The notes below the pieces were generated by a model. That model was not told the origin of the DNA, searched no databases, and saw nothing but the letters and a program-made list of their open reading frames with translations. Positions 1-6,875 of a stretch of 33,377 nucleotides of DNA are shown piece after piece. Every line of letters starts with the position of its first letter. Position 1 is the stretch's first letter. Position numbers and translations under genes: made by a program. The stretch spans positions 1-33,377 of the forward strand of contig CAMYLC010000002.1 in NCBI GenBank assembly GCA_947259195.1, in the 5' to 3' direction. The stretch is from Thermoanaerobaculia bacterium. Its GTDB lineage: Bacteria > Acidobacteriota > Thermoanaerobaculia > Multivoradales > JAHEKO01.

Positions 1-229
1 CAAGGTGACGTATTCCCTGCAGCATGCGCTCCATCTCGGAGCGGGAGCCGTGGACCGCGGCGATCGCGATTTCGGCTCGTTGATGCAGATCGTGGTAGTC
101 GGTCTCGGCGATAGAGACCCTATAGCGATGGTGAATTCGTTCCATGATGCCTTTGATGACTCGCCGTTTCTGCTTGAGACTACGCCCTTCCGGTATGTGA
201 AGCTCGAAAACTGAGATAGCGACGACCAT
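1..229 (-). CDS. ylxP: YlxP/DUF503 family protein (partial, runs off left edge)
   Basis: This is the 5' part of a minus-strand gene beginning at an ATG at 229-227; about 76 codons are visible and the reading frame is still open at base 1. The translation begins MVVAISVFELHIPEGRSLKQ and continues with KRRVIKGIMERI, which is the typical start of DUF503 (YlxP) proteins: a hydrophobic beta strand, then the SLKxKR motif and a helix. These small proteins of about 95 residues are encoded between infB and rbfA in many bacteria and are thought to act in 30S maturation, but their biochemical role is unproven. Position directly downstream of infB on the same strand supports the call. An AGGAGG-like sequence lies about 20 nt upstream of the ATG, farther than usual, and sits in a small GGAGG/CCTCC hairpin. 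rbfA is expected just outside the window. Confidence 0.85.
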   Translation of the reverse strand, partial: MVVAISVFELHIPEGRSLKQKRRVIKGIMERIHHRYRVSIAETDYHDLHQRAEIAIAAVHGSRSEMERMLQGIRHL

Positions 230-281
230 GTTGACACCGGGTGGAGGGTTCCTCCTACGAACCGCGCTTCTAGATCTTGTT

Positions 282-357
282 CCAGGTAGAAGCCCCTGCC
301 GCTGGCTCTGCGACCCTTCTGCAGCACTGCGTCGGTAGGAAAGAGTGCTCTACCTGG
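282..357 (-). other. Structured 76-nt intergenic element between infB and ylxP
   Basis: The gap between the infB stop and ylxP contains a perfect 9-bp inverted repeat, CCAGGTAGA at 282-290 and TCTACCTGG at 349-357. The enclosed sequence holds a second perfect 6-bp pairing (323-328 with 344-349, overlapping the outer stem by one base), so an RNA from this stretch could fold into a branched structure. A local CTACC can also compete for the GGTAG half of the outer stem. This is a structural observation only; no known RNA family was recognised, and the inverted repeat gives no strand preference beyond the minus direction of the operon. Confidence 0.4.
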
Positions 358-358
358 C

Positions 359-2794
359 TCAGAGAGTTGGAGCCACCTCTTCTTGGATGAACGCCTCGAT
401 CATGTCTCCGGGCTTGACGTCCTGATACCGGTCAAGGCGGATGCCGCAATCGAATCCTGTCCGCACTTCGGAGACGTCATCCTTGAACCGTCTCAGGGAG
501 CTGATCTTGCCTTCGTAAACCACGACGTTGTCTCTCAGGAGCCGTACAGATGCGCTGCGGGGGATCACGCCTTCGACAATATGACACCCGGCGACGACGC
601 CCAGCTTGGGCACACTGAAGGTATCGCGAACTTCGGCGCGCCCGGTCTGTACCTCTTTGAATGTCGGCTCCAGCAAGCCGACCATGGCTTTTCGAATTTC
701 GTCACTCAGCTCGTAGATGACGGTGTGGAGCCGGACGTCGACTTCCTCTTTTTCCGCCAAATCCGCTGCCTTGCGCTCGGGCCGCACGTTGAAACCGACA
801 ACCACCGCTCCCGAGGCGGAGGCGAGAATGACGTCGTCGGTCGTGATAGCGCCGACTGCGGCGCGAATCACCTGCAGCTTTACCTGGTCCGTAGAAAGCT
901 TGCTGAGTGTGTCTCGCAGGACCTCGACAGAGCCCTTGACATCGGCCTTGAGGACGATGGGGAGCTCCTTGATCTCACCCTGCTGAATCTGGCTGAACAA
1001 CTGCTCGAGAGACGTCTTGCCAATGCTTGGTGCCAGCTCACGAATACGCTGCTCGTGGTGGCGAAACTCGGAGATGGCGCGAGCCTTGGCCTCCTCTTCG
1101 ACGACTTGAAACAGGTCTCCAGCCTCGGGCACGTTGCCGAAGCCGGTGACTTCGGCAGGAGTGGCCGGACCTGCTTCATGGATCTTTTCACCCCGGTCGT
1201 CCATCATCGATCGAATTCTGCCCCAGGTGGCGCCAGCCACGAAGACGTCGCCGCGTCGCATCGCCCCGTTCTGGACCAGTACGGTGGCGACGATGCCGCG
1301 TCCGACCTCCTTGCGGGCCTCTAGCACTACTCCCTGCGCAGGAAGCTCTGGGTTGGCCTTGAAATCGGCGAGCTCGGCCGTCAAGAGGATCATCTCCATC
1401 AGTTGGGAAATACCCTCGTTCTTGAGAGCAGAGATGTCGACCGAAACGGTATCGCCACCCCAGTCTTCGACGGCCAATTCGTGCTCTCCGAGCTCTTTCT
1501 TGACGCGGTCAGGGTTGGCATTTGCCTTGTCGATCTTGTTGATCGCGACGATGATCGGCACGCCAGCAGCTCGCGCATGGTCGATGGCCTCGACAGTCTG
1601 CGGCATGACGCCATCGTCAGCGGCGACGACCAGAATCACGATATCGGTGGCCCGGGCACCTCTGGCCCGCATCATTGTGAAGGCCTCGTGACCGGGTGTA
1701 TCCAAGAAGACGATCTTCTTGTCGTTGACGTCGACCCGATAGGCACCGATGTGCTGCGTTATGCCGCCGAACTCACTTTCGGTGATCTTCGAGGAGCGAA
1801 TGGCGTCGAGAAGCGTCGTTTTACCGTGGTCGACATGCCCCATGATGGTGACTACCGGAGCACGGGGCGTCGTGGCTGCCTCCTCCTCGAGATCGAGGTC
1901 CTGTTCTTGCTGGAGCTGCATCTCTTCCTCGAAGGTGACTACCGAGGCTTCGATACCGTGTTGTTCGGCGATCTCGAGGGCTAGGTCGGTTTCCAGCACA
2001 TGGTTGATGGTGGCCATGATGCCGCGCTTGACCAGGACCTGGATGAGGTCCTTCGCTTTGACTCCCAGCTTGTCGGCAAACTCGCGGACGGTCATTCCCT
2101 CCGAGAGGGTGATGGGAGCCTCGGGAGCCACGGTCTTGAAGGTCAAGACCTGACCAGCTTCAACGCCTTCCTGCTTTCTCCTCTCGGCTCGCCGCTGACT
2201 GCGGCCCCCCGAAAGGTCGATCTTGCCAGCAGTCCGCTTGGCGCGCTTGACCCGCACAGCTGCAGGTCTATCGCCCTCGGGCGGCGGCGCGACTTTCGCG
2301 GTTCCGGAAGTCACCGACTCCTTGCCGACAGGTGACTCGGTGGTCTTGGCCTCGATCGTCGACTCGGCAGGAGGTGCGGTTGCAGGGGCAGCCTCTTGAG
2401 AGGCCGTGACCTCGGGAGGCACGGGCGTTGTCTCGACAGGGGGCTTGTCGACTCGTGGAGGCTCGGTTCCCGGAAGGGTCTTGATTCTAGGCTCTACCCT
2501 TTGAATCATCGGGCGCCGGCGGCCGGGGCGAATCGGACTGGCCGGCATTCTTCTCGGTGCAGGCCGACGGCGAGCGGGCGCACTCGTGGCGCTCGCCTTG
2601 GCTTCCTCATCTCGCAGGATCACCTCGCGAGGCTGCGGCAGTCTCTTGCCCTCGAGGATCGCCTGAATCACGCCTGTGTCGATCTCGGGGTTCTCTTCAT
2701 CCAGGCGGACGCCGATGGACTTCAGCTTGAACAGGAGATCCTGTTCCGGAACGCCCATCTTCTGCGCCAGGTCTCTGACCCGAATCTTTCCCAT
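359..2794 (-). CDS. infB: Translation initiation factor IF-2
   Basis: IF-2 is the GTPase that brings initiator fMet-tRNA to the 30S subunit and promotes 50S joining. The 811-residue product has the full family layout. An N-terminal IF2_N helical module lies at residues 2-52, followed by a low-complexity Pro/Ala/Glu/Lys linker to about 225. A second IF2_N-like module (about 229-285) precedes the G domain. G-domain motifs are intact: GHVDHGKT at 319-326 (P-loop), GGITQHIG at 343-350, DTPGHE at 365-370, NKID at 419-422 and SALK further on. The C-terminal half has the usual beta-barrel and fMet-tRNA-binding C2 domains. It lies 48 bp downstream of nusA on the same strand, the conserved nusA-infB order, but the ylxR/DUF448 gene often found between them is absent. 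The start [10 protein letters not shown] is the conserved IF2_N opening. Confidence 0.98.
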   Translation of the reverse strand: MGKIRVRDLAQKMGVPEQDLLFKLKSIGVRLDEENPEIDTGVIQAILEGKRLPQPREVILRDEEAKASATSAPARRRPAPRRMPASPIRPGRRRPMIQRVEPRIKTLPGTEPPRVDKPPVETTPVPPEVTASQEAAPATAPPAESTIEAKTTESPVGKESVTSGTAKVAPPPEGDRPAAVRVKRAKRTAGKIDLSGGRSQRRAERRKQEGVEAGQVLTFKTVAPEAPITLSEGMTVREFADKLGVKAKDLIQVLVKRGIMATINHVLETDLALEIAEQHGIEASVVTFEEEMQLQQEQDLDLEEEAATTPRAPVVTIMGHVDHGKTTLLDAIRSSKITESEFGGITQHIGAYRVDVNDKKIVFLDTPGHEAFTMMRARGARATDIVILVVAADDGVMPQTVEAIDHARAAGVPIIVAINKIDKANANPDRVKKELGEHELAVEDWGGDTVSVDISALKNEGISQLMEMILLTAELADFKANPELPAQGVVLEARKEVGRGIVATVLVQNGAMRRGDVFVAGATWGRIRSMMDDRGEKIHEAGPATPAEVTGFGNVPEAGDLFQVVEEEAKARAISEFRHHEQRIRELAPSIGKTSLEQLFSQIQQGEIKELPIVLKADVKGSVEVLRDTLSKLSTDQVKLQVIRAAVGAITTDDVILASASGAVVVGFNVRPERKAADLAEKEEVDVRLHTVIYELSDEIRKAMVGLLEPTFKEVQTGRAEVRDTFSVPKLGVVAGCHIVEGVIPRSASVRLLRDNVVVYEGKISSLRRFKDDVSEVRTGFDCGIRLDRYQDVKPGDMIEAFIQEEVAPTL

Positions 2795-2842
2795 TTCCTA
2801 TGCAGCTCCCCAGTACCGTTCAGCCTGCTATTCCAACCTGCC

Positions 2843-4390
2843 TCAGTCTTCGCTAGTCTGCTTATCTGCTGCAGGTGTTTCGTCCGCTATCGGAGAACCC
2901 TCGACTGGATCCTCGGACTCGGCCATCGCCGTGGCGTCGGCCTCACTCTTCTCGGCCTCGGCAAGCGCCTGGCTCAAGGCTGCCATGAAATCGTCTCCCT
3001 CATCCATGACCGCGGCAGCCAGTTCGGCCTCCGGCTCCGCCGCTCCTGCCTGACCTTCGGGTTGCGCCTGACGTTGGATCTTGGCCTGATCGGCGGCCCA
3101 AGCCAGAATTGCCTCAGCCGTCTTGGGCCCGACGCCTTCGACCTGTTCGAGCTGCTTCAGGCTCGCTGCGAGAAGGTCATCGAGCTTGCCGAATCCGGCC
3201 TGCTCGAGCTTCTCGGCCATCTTGGCGCCGACTCCCGGTGCTGACTCGAGTGAGAACTCGATGACTCCGCCCTCGGGTATCTCTTCGGAGATAGCAGTTT
3301 GCAGCATTTTGGCCAGCGCCCCGGCAACCTCGTCCTTGATGTCGCTCTCGCTCTTGATCTCGATCTGCGAGCCGAGGAGCTCGGCAGCCAGACGAACATT
3401 TTGCCCACGCTTGCCGATCGCCAGTGAAAGCTGCTCGTCTTCGACGATCACGTCAAGATGCGGTACTTCGCCATGATGAGTGACGGAGACGCGGGTGATA
3501 CGGGCTGGAGCCAGTGCACTCTGCGCGAAGGTGACCAGGTCATCGCTGTGCTCGATGATGTCGATCTTCTCGCCACGCAGCTCTCGAATGATGGACTGCA
3601 CCCGAGAGCCCTTCATTCCGACGCATGCGCCTACAGGATCAACATCCCGTTCACGGCTCACGACAGCGACTTTGGCCCGTTCTCCAGGTGCGCGGACAGC
3701 GGCCTTGATCTGCACGGTGCCGTCGTAGATCTCTGGAACTTCCATCTCGAACAGCTTGACGAGCAATCTCGGGTCAGTGCGAGACAGGACCACCTGTGGG
3801 CCCTTCGGCTGCTGATGAACCTCGACGATCACGGCACGAATGCGTTCGCCTTGGCTATAGCGCTCATGACGGGCTTGCTCGCTCCGCGGCACGATGGCTT
3901 CTGTTCGACCCAGATCGATGATGATGTCGCCACGCTCGAACCGCTTGACGGTTCCGTTGACGACCTCGCCGACTCGATCGATGAACTCGTTGTAGATCTT
4001 CTCTCGTTCGGCTTCGCGAATCCGCTGATAGAGGACTTGCTTGGCTGACTGGGCGGCGATCCGTCCGAGTCCCTCGGTGGAGATGGGAATGTGGATCTCG
4101 TCGCCGACTTCGGCGCCGGGTTGATGATCTTCAGCTTCCTCGACAGTCCACTCCGACAGGGGATCTTCCACTTCTTCGGCAACGGTCTTGACGATAAATG
4201 CCTCGAACTTGCCGGTCTCGGGGTCGAAGGTCGAGCGCACGGGCGCCTTGATCCGGTGCTGTTTCTTGGCCGCCGAGGCCATCGCGTCTTCGAGGGCCGA
4301 GACCCAGCGCTCGTAATCGATGTCCTTCTCGCGGGCAACTTGCTTGAGAACTTCGCTGAGGTTCAACTCAGCTGTCGGTGCTTGTGCCAT
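2843..4390 (-). CDS. nusA: Transcription termination/antitermination factor NusA
   Basis: NusA binds RNA polymerase and nascent RNA, and modulates pausing, intrinsic termination and antitermination. The 515-residue product shows the N-terminal RNAP-binding domain (1-135), an S1 domain (about 138-205, GEVVNGTVKRFERGDIIIDL), KH1 (about 250-280, DPVGACVGMKGSRVQSII) and KH2 (GKRGQNVRLAAELLG at 326-340). A helix-hairpin-helix pair follows at about 384-430 (GVGAKMAEKL and GVGPKTAEAI). The remaining C-terminal 70 residues are an acidic Ala/Glu/Asp-rich tail, in place of the second acidic repeat of the E. coli protein. The gene follows rimP with a 12-bp gap and precedes infB, the conserved operon order. 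Since NusA acts on hairpin terminators, the terminator in the leader of its own operon (4902-4931) is a possible autoregulatory target. Confidence 0.98.
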   Translation of the reverse strand: MAQAPTAELNLSEVLKQVAREKDIDYERWVSALEDAMASAAKKQHRIKAPVRSTFDPETGKFEAFIVKTVAEEVEDPLSEWTVEEAEDHQPGAEVGDEIHIPISTEGLGRIAAQSAKQVLYQRIREAEREKIYNEFIDRVGEVVNGTVKRFERGDIIIDLGRTEAIVPRSEQARHERYSQGERIRAVIVEVHQQPKGPQVVLSRTDPRLLVKLFEMEVPEIYDGTVQIKAAVRAPGERAKVAVVSRERDVDPVGACVGMKGSRVQSIIRELRGEKIDIIEHSDDLVTFAQSALAPARITRVSVTHHGEVPHLDVIVEDEQLSLAIGKRGQNVRLAAELLGSQIEIKSESDIKDEVAGALAKMLQTAISEEIPEGGVIEFSLESAPGVGAKMAEKLEQAGFGKLDDLLAASLKQLEQVEGVGPKTAEAILAWAADQAKIQRQAQPEGQAGAAEPEAELAAAVMDEGDDFMAALSQALAEAEKSEADATAMAESEDPVEGSPIADETPAADKQTSED

Positions 4391-4402
4391 TTCGATCTGT
4401 TC

Positions 4403-4870
4403 CTAGAATTCGGGCTCGAGGCGAGCAGAGTCAATTTGCTTCAGTGAGATGGTGAGGCTCTCACCGGTAGAGACATCTTTCAATGCGACCTCTTTCTGAG
4501 TCCGGTCGAACGTCTCGAGAATCCCCACCGTTGTCTTCTTGTTGTTCACATCAGGATCGCGCCAGGAGATCCTGACTTTGCTCCCCAGGTATCTGTCGTA
4601 GTCCTCGTCGTTGTAGAGCTTCCGGTCCAGGCCGGGCGAGCTGACCTCGAGTAGGTATCGACCGCTGCCGAAGTCTGCCACATCGAGAAGTGCCGAAGTT
4701 TGTCTCGAAACTACCTGGCAGTCGTCGATTGTAACTCCCTCTGGCCGGTCGATGGTGAGTCGCAAGACAGTACCCTTGAGCTCGCAGTCCAGCAGCTGGC
4801 AGCCGGACGCTTCGGCGACGTCCGCCAACTCGTCCAGAAGGCCTGGATCCAGAGTGTTCGATGCATTCAT
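4403..4870 (-). CDS. rimP: Ribosome maturation factor RimP
   Basis: RimP assists late assembly of the 30S subunit. The 155-residue product starts MNASNTLDPGLLDELADVAE and contains the family core: an N-terminal alpha/beta domain with the CQLLDCELKG and LRLTIDRPEGVTIDDC segments, the SRQTSALLDV helix, and the signature YLLEVSSPGLDRKL. It ends in a small Sm-like barrel (GSKVRISW to the C-terminus). The open frame extends upstream to 5050, but those 60 extra codons run through a terminator hairpin and the predicted promoter and have no family similarity. The ATG at 4870-4868 is therefore chosen, with AGAGAAAG just upstream as a weak ribosome-binding site. First gene of the rimP-nusA-infB operon. 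Confidence 0.95.
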   Translation of the reverse strand: MNASNTLDPGLLDELADVAEASGCQLLDCELKGTVLRLTIDRPEGVTIDDCQVVSRQTSALLDVADFGSGRYLLEVSSPGLDRKLYNDEDYDRYLGSKVRISWRDPDVNNKKTTVGILETFDRTQKEVALKDVSTGESLTISLKQIDSARLEPEF

Positions 4871-4901
4871 CAACTTTCTCTGCAGGCTCTTTTTAGGCAA
4901 C

Positions 4902-4931
4902 AAAAAAAGTGAGTGAAACACCCACTCACTT
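4902..4931 (-). terminator. Intrinsic terminator/attenuator in the rimP-nusA-infB leader
   Basis: Read on the minus strand, a perfect 9-bp stem AAGTGAGTG/CACTCACTT with a 7-nt loop (plus-strand arms 4907-4915 and 4923-4931) runs into an uninterrupted seven-T tract (4908-4902). That is the classical form of a rho-independent terminator. It lies about 20 nt downstream of the predicted start of transcription and about 32 nt upstream of the rimP ATG. It would therefore act on the operon's own leader transcript unless read through. Confidence 0.8.
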
Positions 4932-4958
4932 CGTCGCCTGACAAAGCCAGCGCGGTAG

Positions 4959-4987
4959 AGTATAGTCGAAGATTCTGCAGTCTTCAA
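4959..4987 (-). promoter_or_regulatory. Sigma70-type promoter for rimP-nusA-infB
   Basis: On the minus strand, TTGAAG (4987-4982) and TATACT (4964-4959) are separated by exactly 17 bp. The -10 matches the consensus at five of six positions and the -35 at four. Transcription would start near 4952, upstream of the leader terminator. Confidence 0.65.
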
Positions 4988-5049
4988 GATATAGGCCTGG
5001 CCGGCAGGAAGCTTCTGGTGGCAGTCGGCGGCAAGCTGTCGATGAGCCA

Positions 5050-5075
5050 CTCCGGTTCCAATCCGGTTCAGTTGG
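5050..5075 (+). repeat. Direct and inverted repeats upstream of the sigma54 promoter
   Basis: TCCGGTTC occurs twice (5050-5057 and 5061-5068) with an 11-bp period, about one helical turn. An overlapping inverted pair TCCAA/TTGGA spans 5056-5075. They lie roughly 120-145 bp upstream of the predicted sigma54 start site, in the range where enhancer-binding proteins usually bind. Their function is inferred from position only. Confidence 0.35.
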
Positions 5076-5168
5076 AGAATAGGTCCTCAGGCACCTCGGC
5101 TCTCTGCCAGTTTGGCACTCGGCTTGGCGATCGGTTCAACGAATGCCGTCCCGGATTGGAGATTGATC

Positions 5169-5184
5169 TGGCAAGAAATTTGCT
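5169..5184 (+). promoter_or_regulatory. Sigma54 (RpoN) promoter for htrA
   Basis: The sequence TGGCAAGAAATTTGCT matches the -24/-12 consensus TGGCACG-N4-TTGCW at all invariant positions: GG at 5170-5171, GC at 5182-5183, with the required spacing between them. The only consensus mismatch is A for C at 5174. Transcription would start near 5195, giving a 45-nt leader before the htrA ATG. A sigma54-dependent activator gene lies just beyond htrA. Confidence 0.75.
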
Positions 5185-5240
5185 TTGTATTGTCGACGAA
5201 CCTTCGCACGATTGGGCGAGGAAAGGAGTCATAACTTCAA

Positions 5241-6758
5241 ATGAACGTATTCACCAAACAAAATGTGGTCACCCTGGTCGTTGTCTTCGGCGCGATCATT
5301 TTCGGCATGGTCTTGGCTGGTGGTTTGGGGCTGACCCCCAAGGGTCAGACTTCACCTGAGCCATCGCCTGCGGCGGCGGCAAGCGCCGGCCAGAGCGTCG
5401 CCGGTTTGCCGAGCTTTGCCGACCTGGCGGAACAGGTCTCGCCTGCCGTGGTGACCATCGAGGCCTCAACCTTCGAGCGCACCCGGGGTGGCAGGATGTC
5501 GGATCCATTCGAGTTTTTCTTCGGACCGCGACGCAGAGAGCAGCAAGATCGGCCGAAAGATGAAGATGAGGAGTTTCGTTCGGATTCCGGTGGCAGCGGG
5601 TTCGTGGTCAGTGCCGACGGCCTGGTGGTGACCAATAACCACGTTATCCGAGGGGCCGAGCAGGTTCGAGTGAGAATAGGCAACACCGCCTATGACGCCG
5701 AGGTCAAGGGTATCGATGCAGCTACCGATCTGGCGCTGTTGAAGATCGATGCCGGCGATGACCTGCCCTTTCTGCCGCTCGGCGACAGCGATGACCTGCG
5801 ACCCGGCGACTGGGTCATGGCTATCGGTAGTCCGCTCGAGTTGGCGAACACCGTGACTGTCGGCGTGGTCAGCGCGAAGGGCCGCAGGATCAACATCAGC
5901 CCCGAGACAACCTCCTTCGAGAGCTTCATCCAGACGGATGCGGCGATCAACTTCGGGAACTCAGGTGGCCCGCTGGTCAATCTGTCGGGCCTGGTTGTGG
6001 GAATCAACACAGCCATCAATTGGGGTTCCGAGAACATCGGATTCGCAGTCCCGGTCAACATCCTTCGCCAGGTCCTGCCTCAACTGCGTGACGCCGGTCG
6101 CGTCAGGCGGGGTTACCTGGGTATCGGTGTCAACGACGTGACCGATCGCGCGGCGGAGGCTTTCGGTTTGGAATCGACAGAAGGCGCCCTCGTCAGCAAC
6201 GTGATTCCGGGCTTGCCGGCTGACCAAGGAGGGCTCCAGGCCGGCGATATCATTCTCACGGTTGACGGGCGGACGATCGAGAACACACGGGAGCTGATCG
6301 ACTACGTGTCGAATCAGGGACCGGAGGCGAAGGTCGAGTTGGGAATACTGCGTGAGGGCAAGCGGCTGAAAAAGACCATCCAACTCGCCGAACGACCCTC
6401 CGAGACTGGCGAGCCCGAAGAGGACGAAGGCCCCGAGGATGCGGGGATCGAGTGGCTCGGCCTTCGATACCAGGACATCTCCCCGGGCTTGCGTTCGAAC
6501 CACGGCATACCGGAAGACTTGGAGGGAGTATGGGTTACTGACATCTCGCCACGAAGTCCTCTCTATGAAGAGGGAGTCCGTTCCGGAGAGCTGATCAACA
6601 TCATCACCGAGGTCAACGGGCGAAGTGTCGGCAGTGTCGCCGAGTTCGAGGAGCTGGTTCGCGACGCCCAGTCGGGTTCGCGGCTTCGCTTCTACCTGCG
6701 GAGATTCGGTAGGGGCCAGGAGCTGCAACCGCTGTTCGTCTTTCCTGCCGTTCCTTGA
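5241..6758 (+). CDS. HtrA/DegP-type periplasmic serine protease with two PDZ domains
   Basis: Trypsin-fold envelope protease and chaperone that degrades misfolded exported proteins. Residues 1-32 form a signal peptide or membrane anchor (hydrophobic core about 9-30). A Pro/Ala linker follows, then the protease domain from about 57 to 285. The catalytic triad is visible as His134 (TNNHVI), Asp163 (ATDLALLKI) and Ser241 (GNSGGPL). The residue before GNSGG is Phe (INFGNSGGPL) where many homologues have Pro. PDZ1 spans about 288-384 (RRGYLGIGVNDV; ADQGGLQAGDIIL). An acidic linker (about 387-402) precedes a divergent PDZ2 (about 404-500). The length of 505 residues is normal for DegP/MucD types. 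A GGAAAGGAG ribosome-binding site lies upstream of the ATG. The gene has a sigma54-type promoter and is followed by an NtrC-family regulator, suggesting stress-induced expression. The exact paralogue (degP, degQ or mucD) cannot be assigned. Confidence 0.95.
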   Translation: MNVFTKQNVVTLVVVFGAIIFGMVLAGGLGLTPKGQTSPEPSPAAAASAGQSVAGLPSFADLAEQVSPAVVTIEASTFERTRGGRMSDPFEFFFGPRRREQQDRPKDEDEEFRSDSGGSGFVVSADGLVVTNNHVIRGAEQVRVRIGNTAYDAEVKGIDAATDLALLKIDAGDDLPFLPLGDSDDLRPGDWVMAIGSPLELANTVTVGVVSAKGRRINISPETTSFESFIQTDAAINFGNSGGPLVNLSGLVVGINTAINWGSENIGFAVPVNILRQVLPQLRDAGRVRRGYLGIGVNDVTDRAAEAFGLESTEGALVSNVIPGLPADQGGLQAGDIILTVDGRTIENTRELIDYVSNQGPEAKVELGILREGKRLKKTIQLAERPSETGEPEEDEGPEDAGIEWLGLRYQDISPGLRSNHGIPEDLEGVWVTDISPRSPLYEEGVRSGELINIITEVNGRSVGSVAEFEELVRDAQSGSRLRFYLRRFGRGQELQPLFVFPAVP

Positions 6759-6782
6759 GGTTCGCTCCAGCGTGAGTATCGA

Positions 6783-6810
6783 GAGGCCGGCCCCTTCCGG
6801 GGTCGGCCTC
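6783..6810 (+). terminator. GC-rich hairpin after htrA (probable terminator)
   Basis: A 12-bp stem (6783-6794 with 6799-6810, one G-U pair) closes a TTCC tetraloop 24 bp after the htrA stop. It is followed by CTCTATATT rather than a clean T-run, so termination may be weak or partial. Read-through would put the NtrC-like regulator under the htrA promoter. Confidence 0.6.
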
Positions 6811-6875
6811 CTCTATATTGTGGGCTGTTGGCCCCAATCCGAGCCCAGATTCCAGGATAGACTTAGACCGGCATC

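Larger units (their letters stand above)
4871..5240. other. Divergent intergenic control region (rimP operon / htrA)
   Basis: This 370-bp gap separates the minus-strand rimP operon from plus-strand htrA. I see no credible gene in it. It contains, from left to right, the rimP leader with an intrinsic terminator, the rimP sigma70-type promoter, repeats that could be activator sites, and a sigma54-type promoter for htrA. Each is listed separately. Confidence 0.8.

Noticed and set aside
5..214. 69-codon plus-strand open frame at the left edge
   Set aside because: It is antisense to the ylxP coding sequence, which has clear DUF503 similarity; the plus frame has no recognisable motif.
282..357. 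A tRNA gene between infB and ylxP
   Set aside because: The length (76 nt), terminal pairing and a D-arm-like GGTAGAGCACTC invite this call, but there is no anticodon arm with a 7-nt loop, no TTC T-loop and no CCA end.
4913..5359. 148-codon plus-strand frame across the rimP/htrA control region
   Set aside because: It runs through the terminator, both promoters and into htrA in another frame, and shows no family motif or ribosome-binding site.
6783..6810. A strong rho-independent terminator isolating htrA from the regulator gene
   Set aside because: The stem is strong, but the following bases (CTCTATATT) are not a proper T-run; I list it as a probable or partial terminator only.
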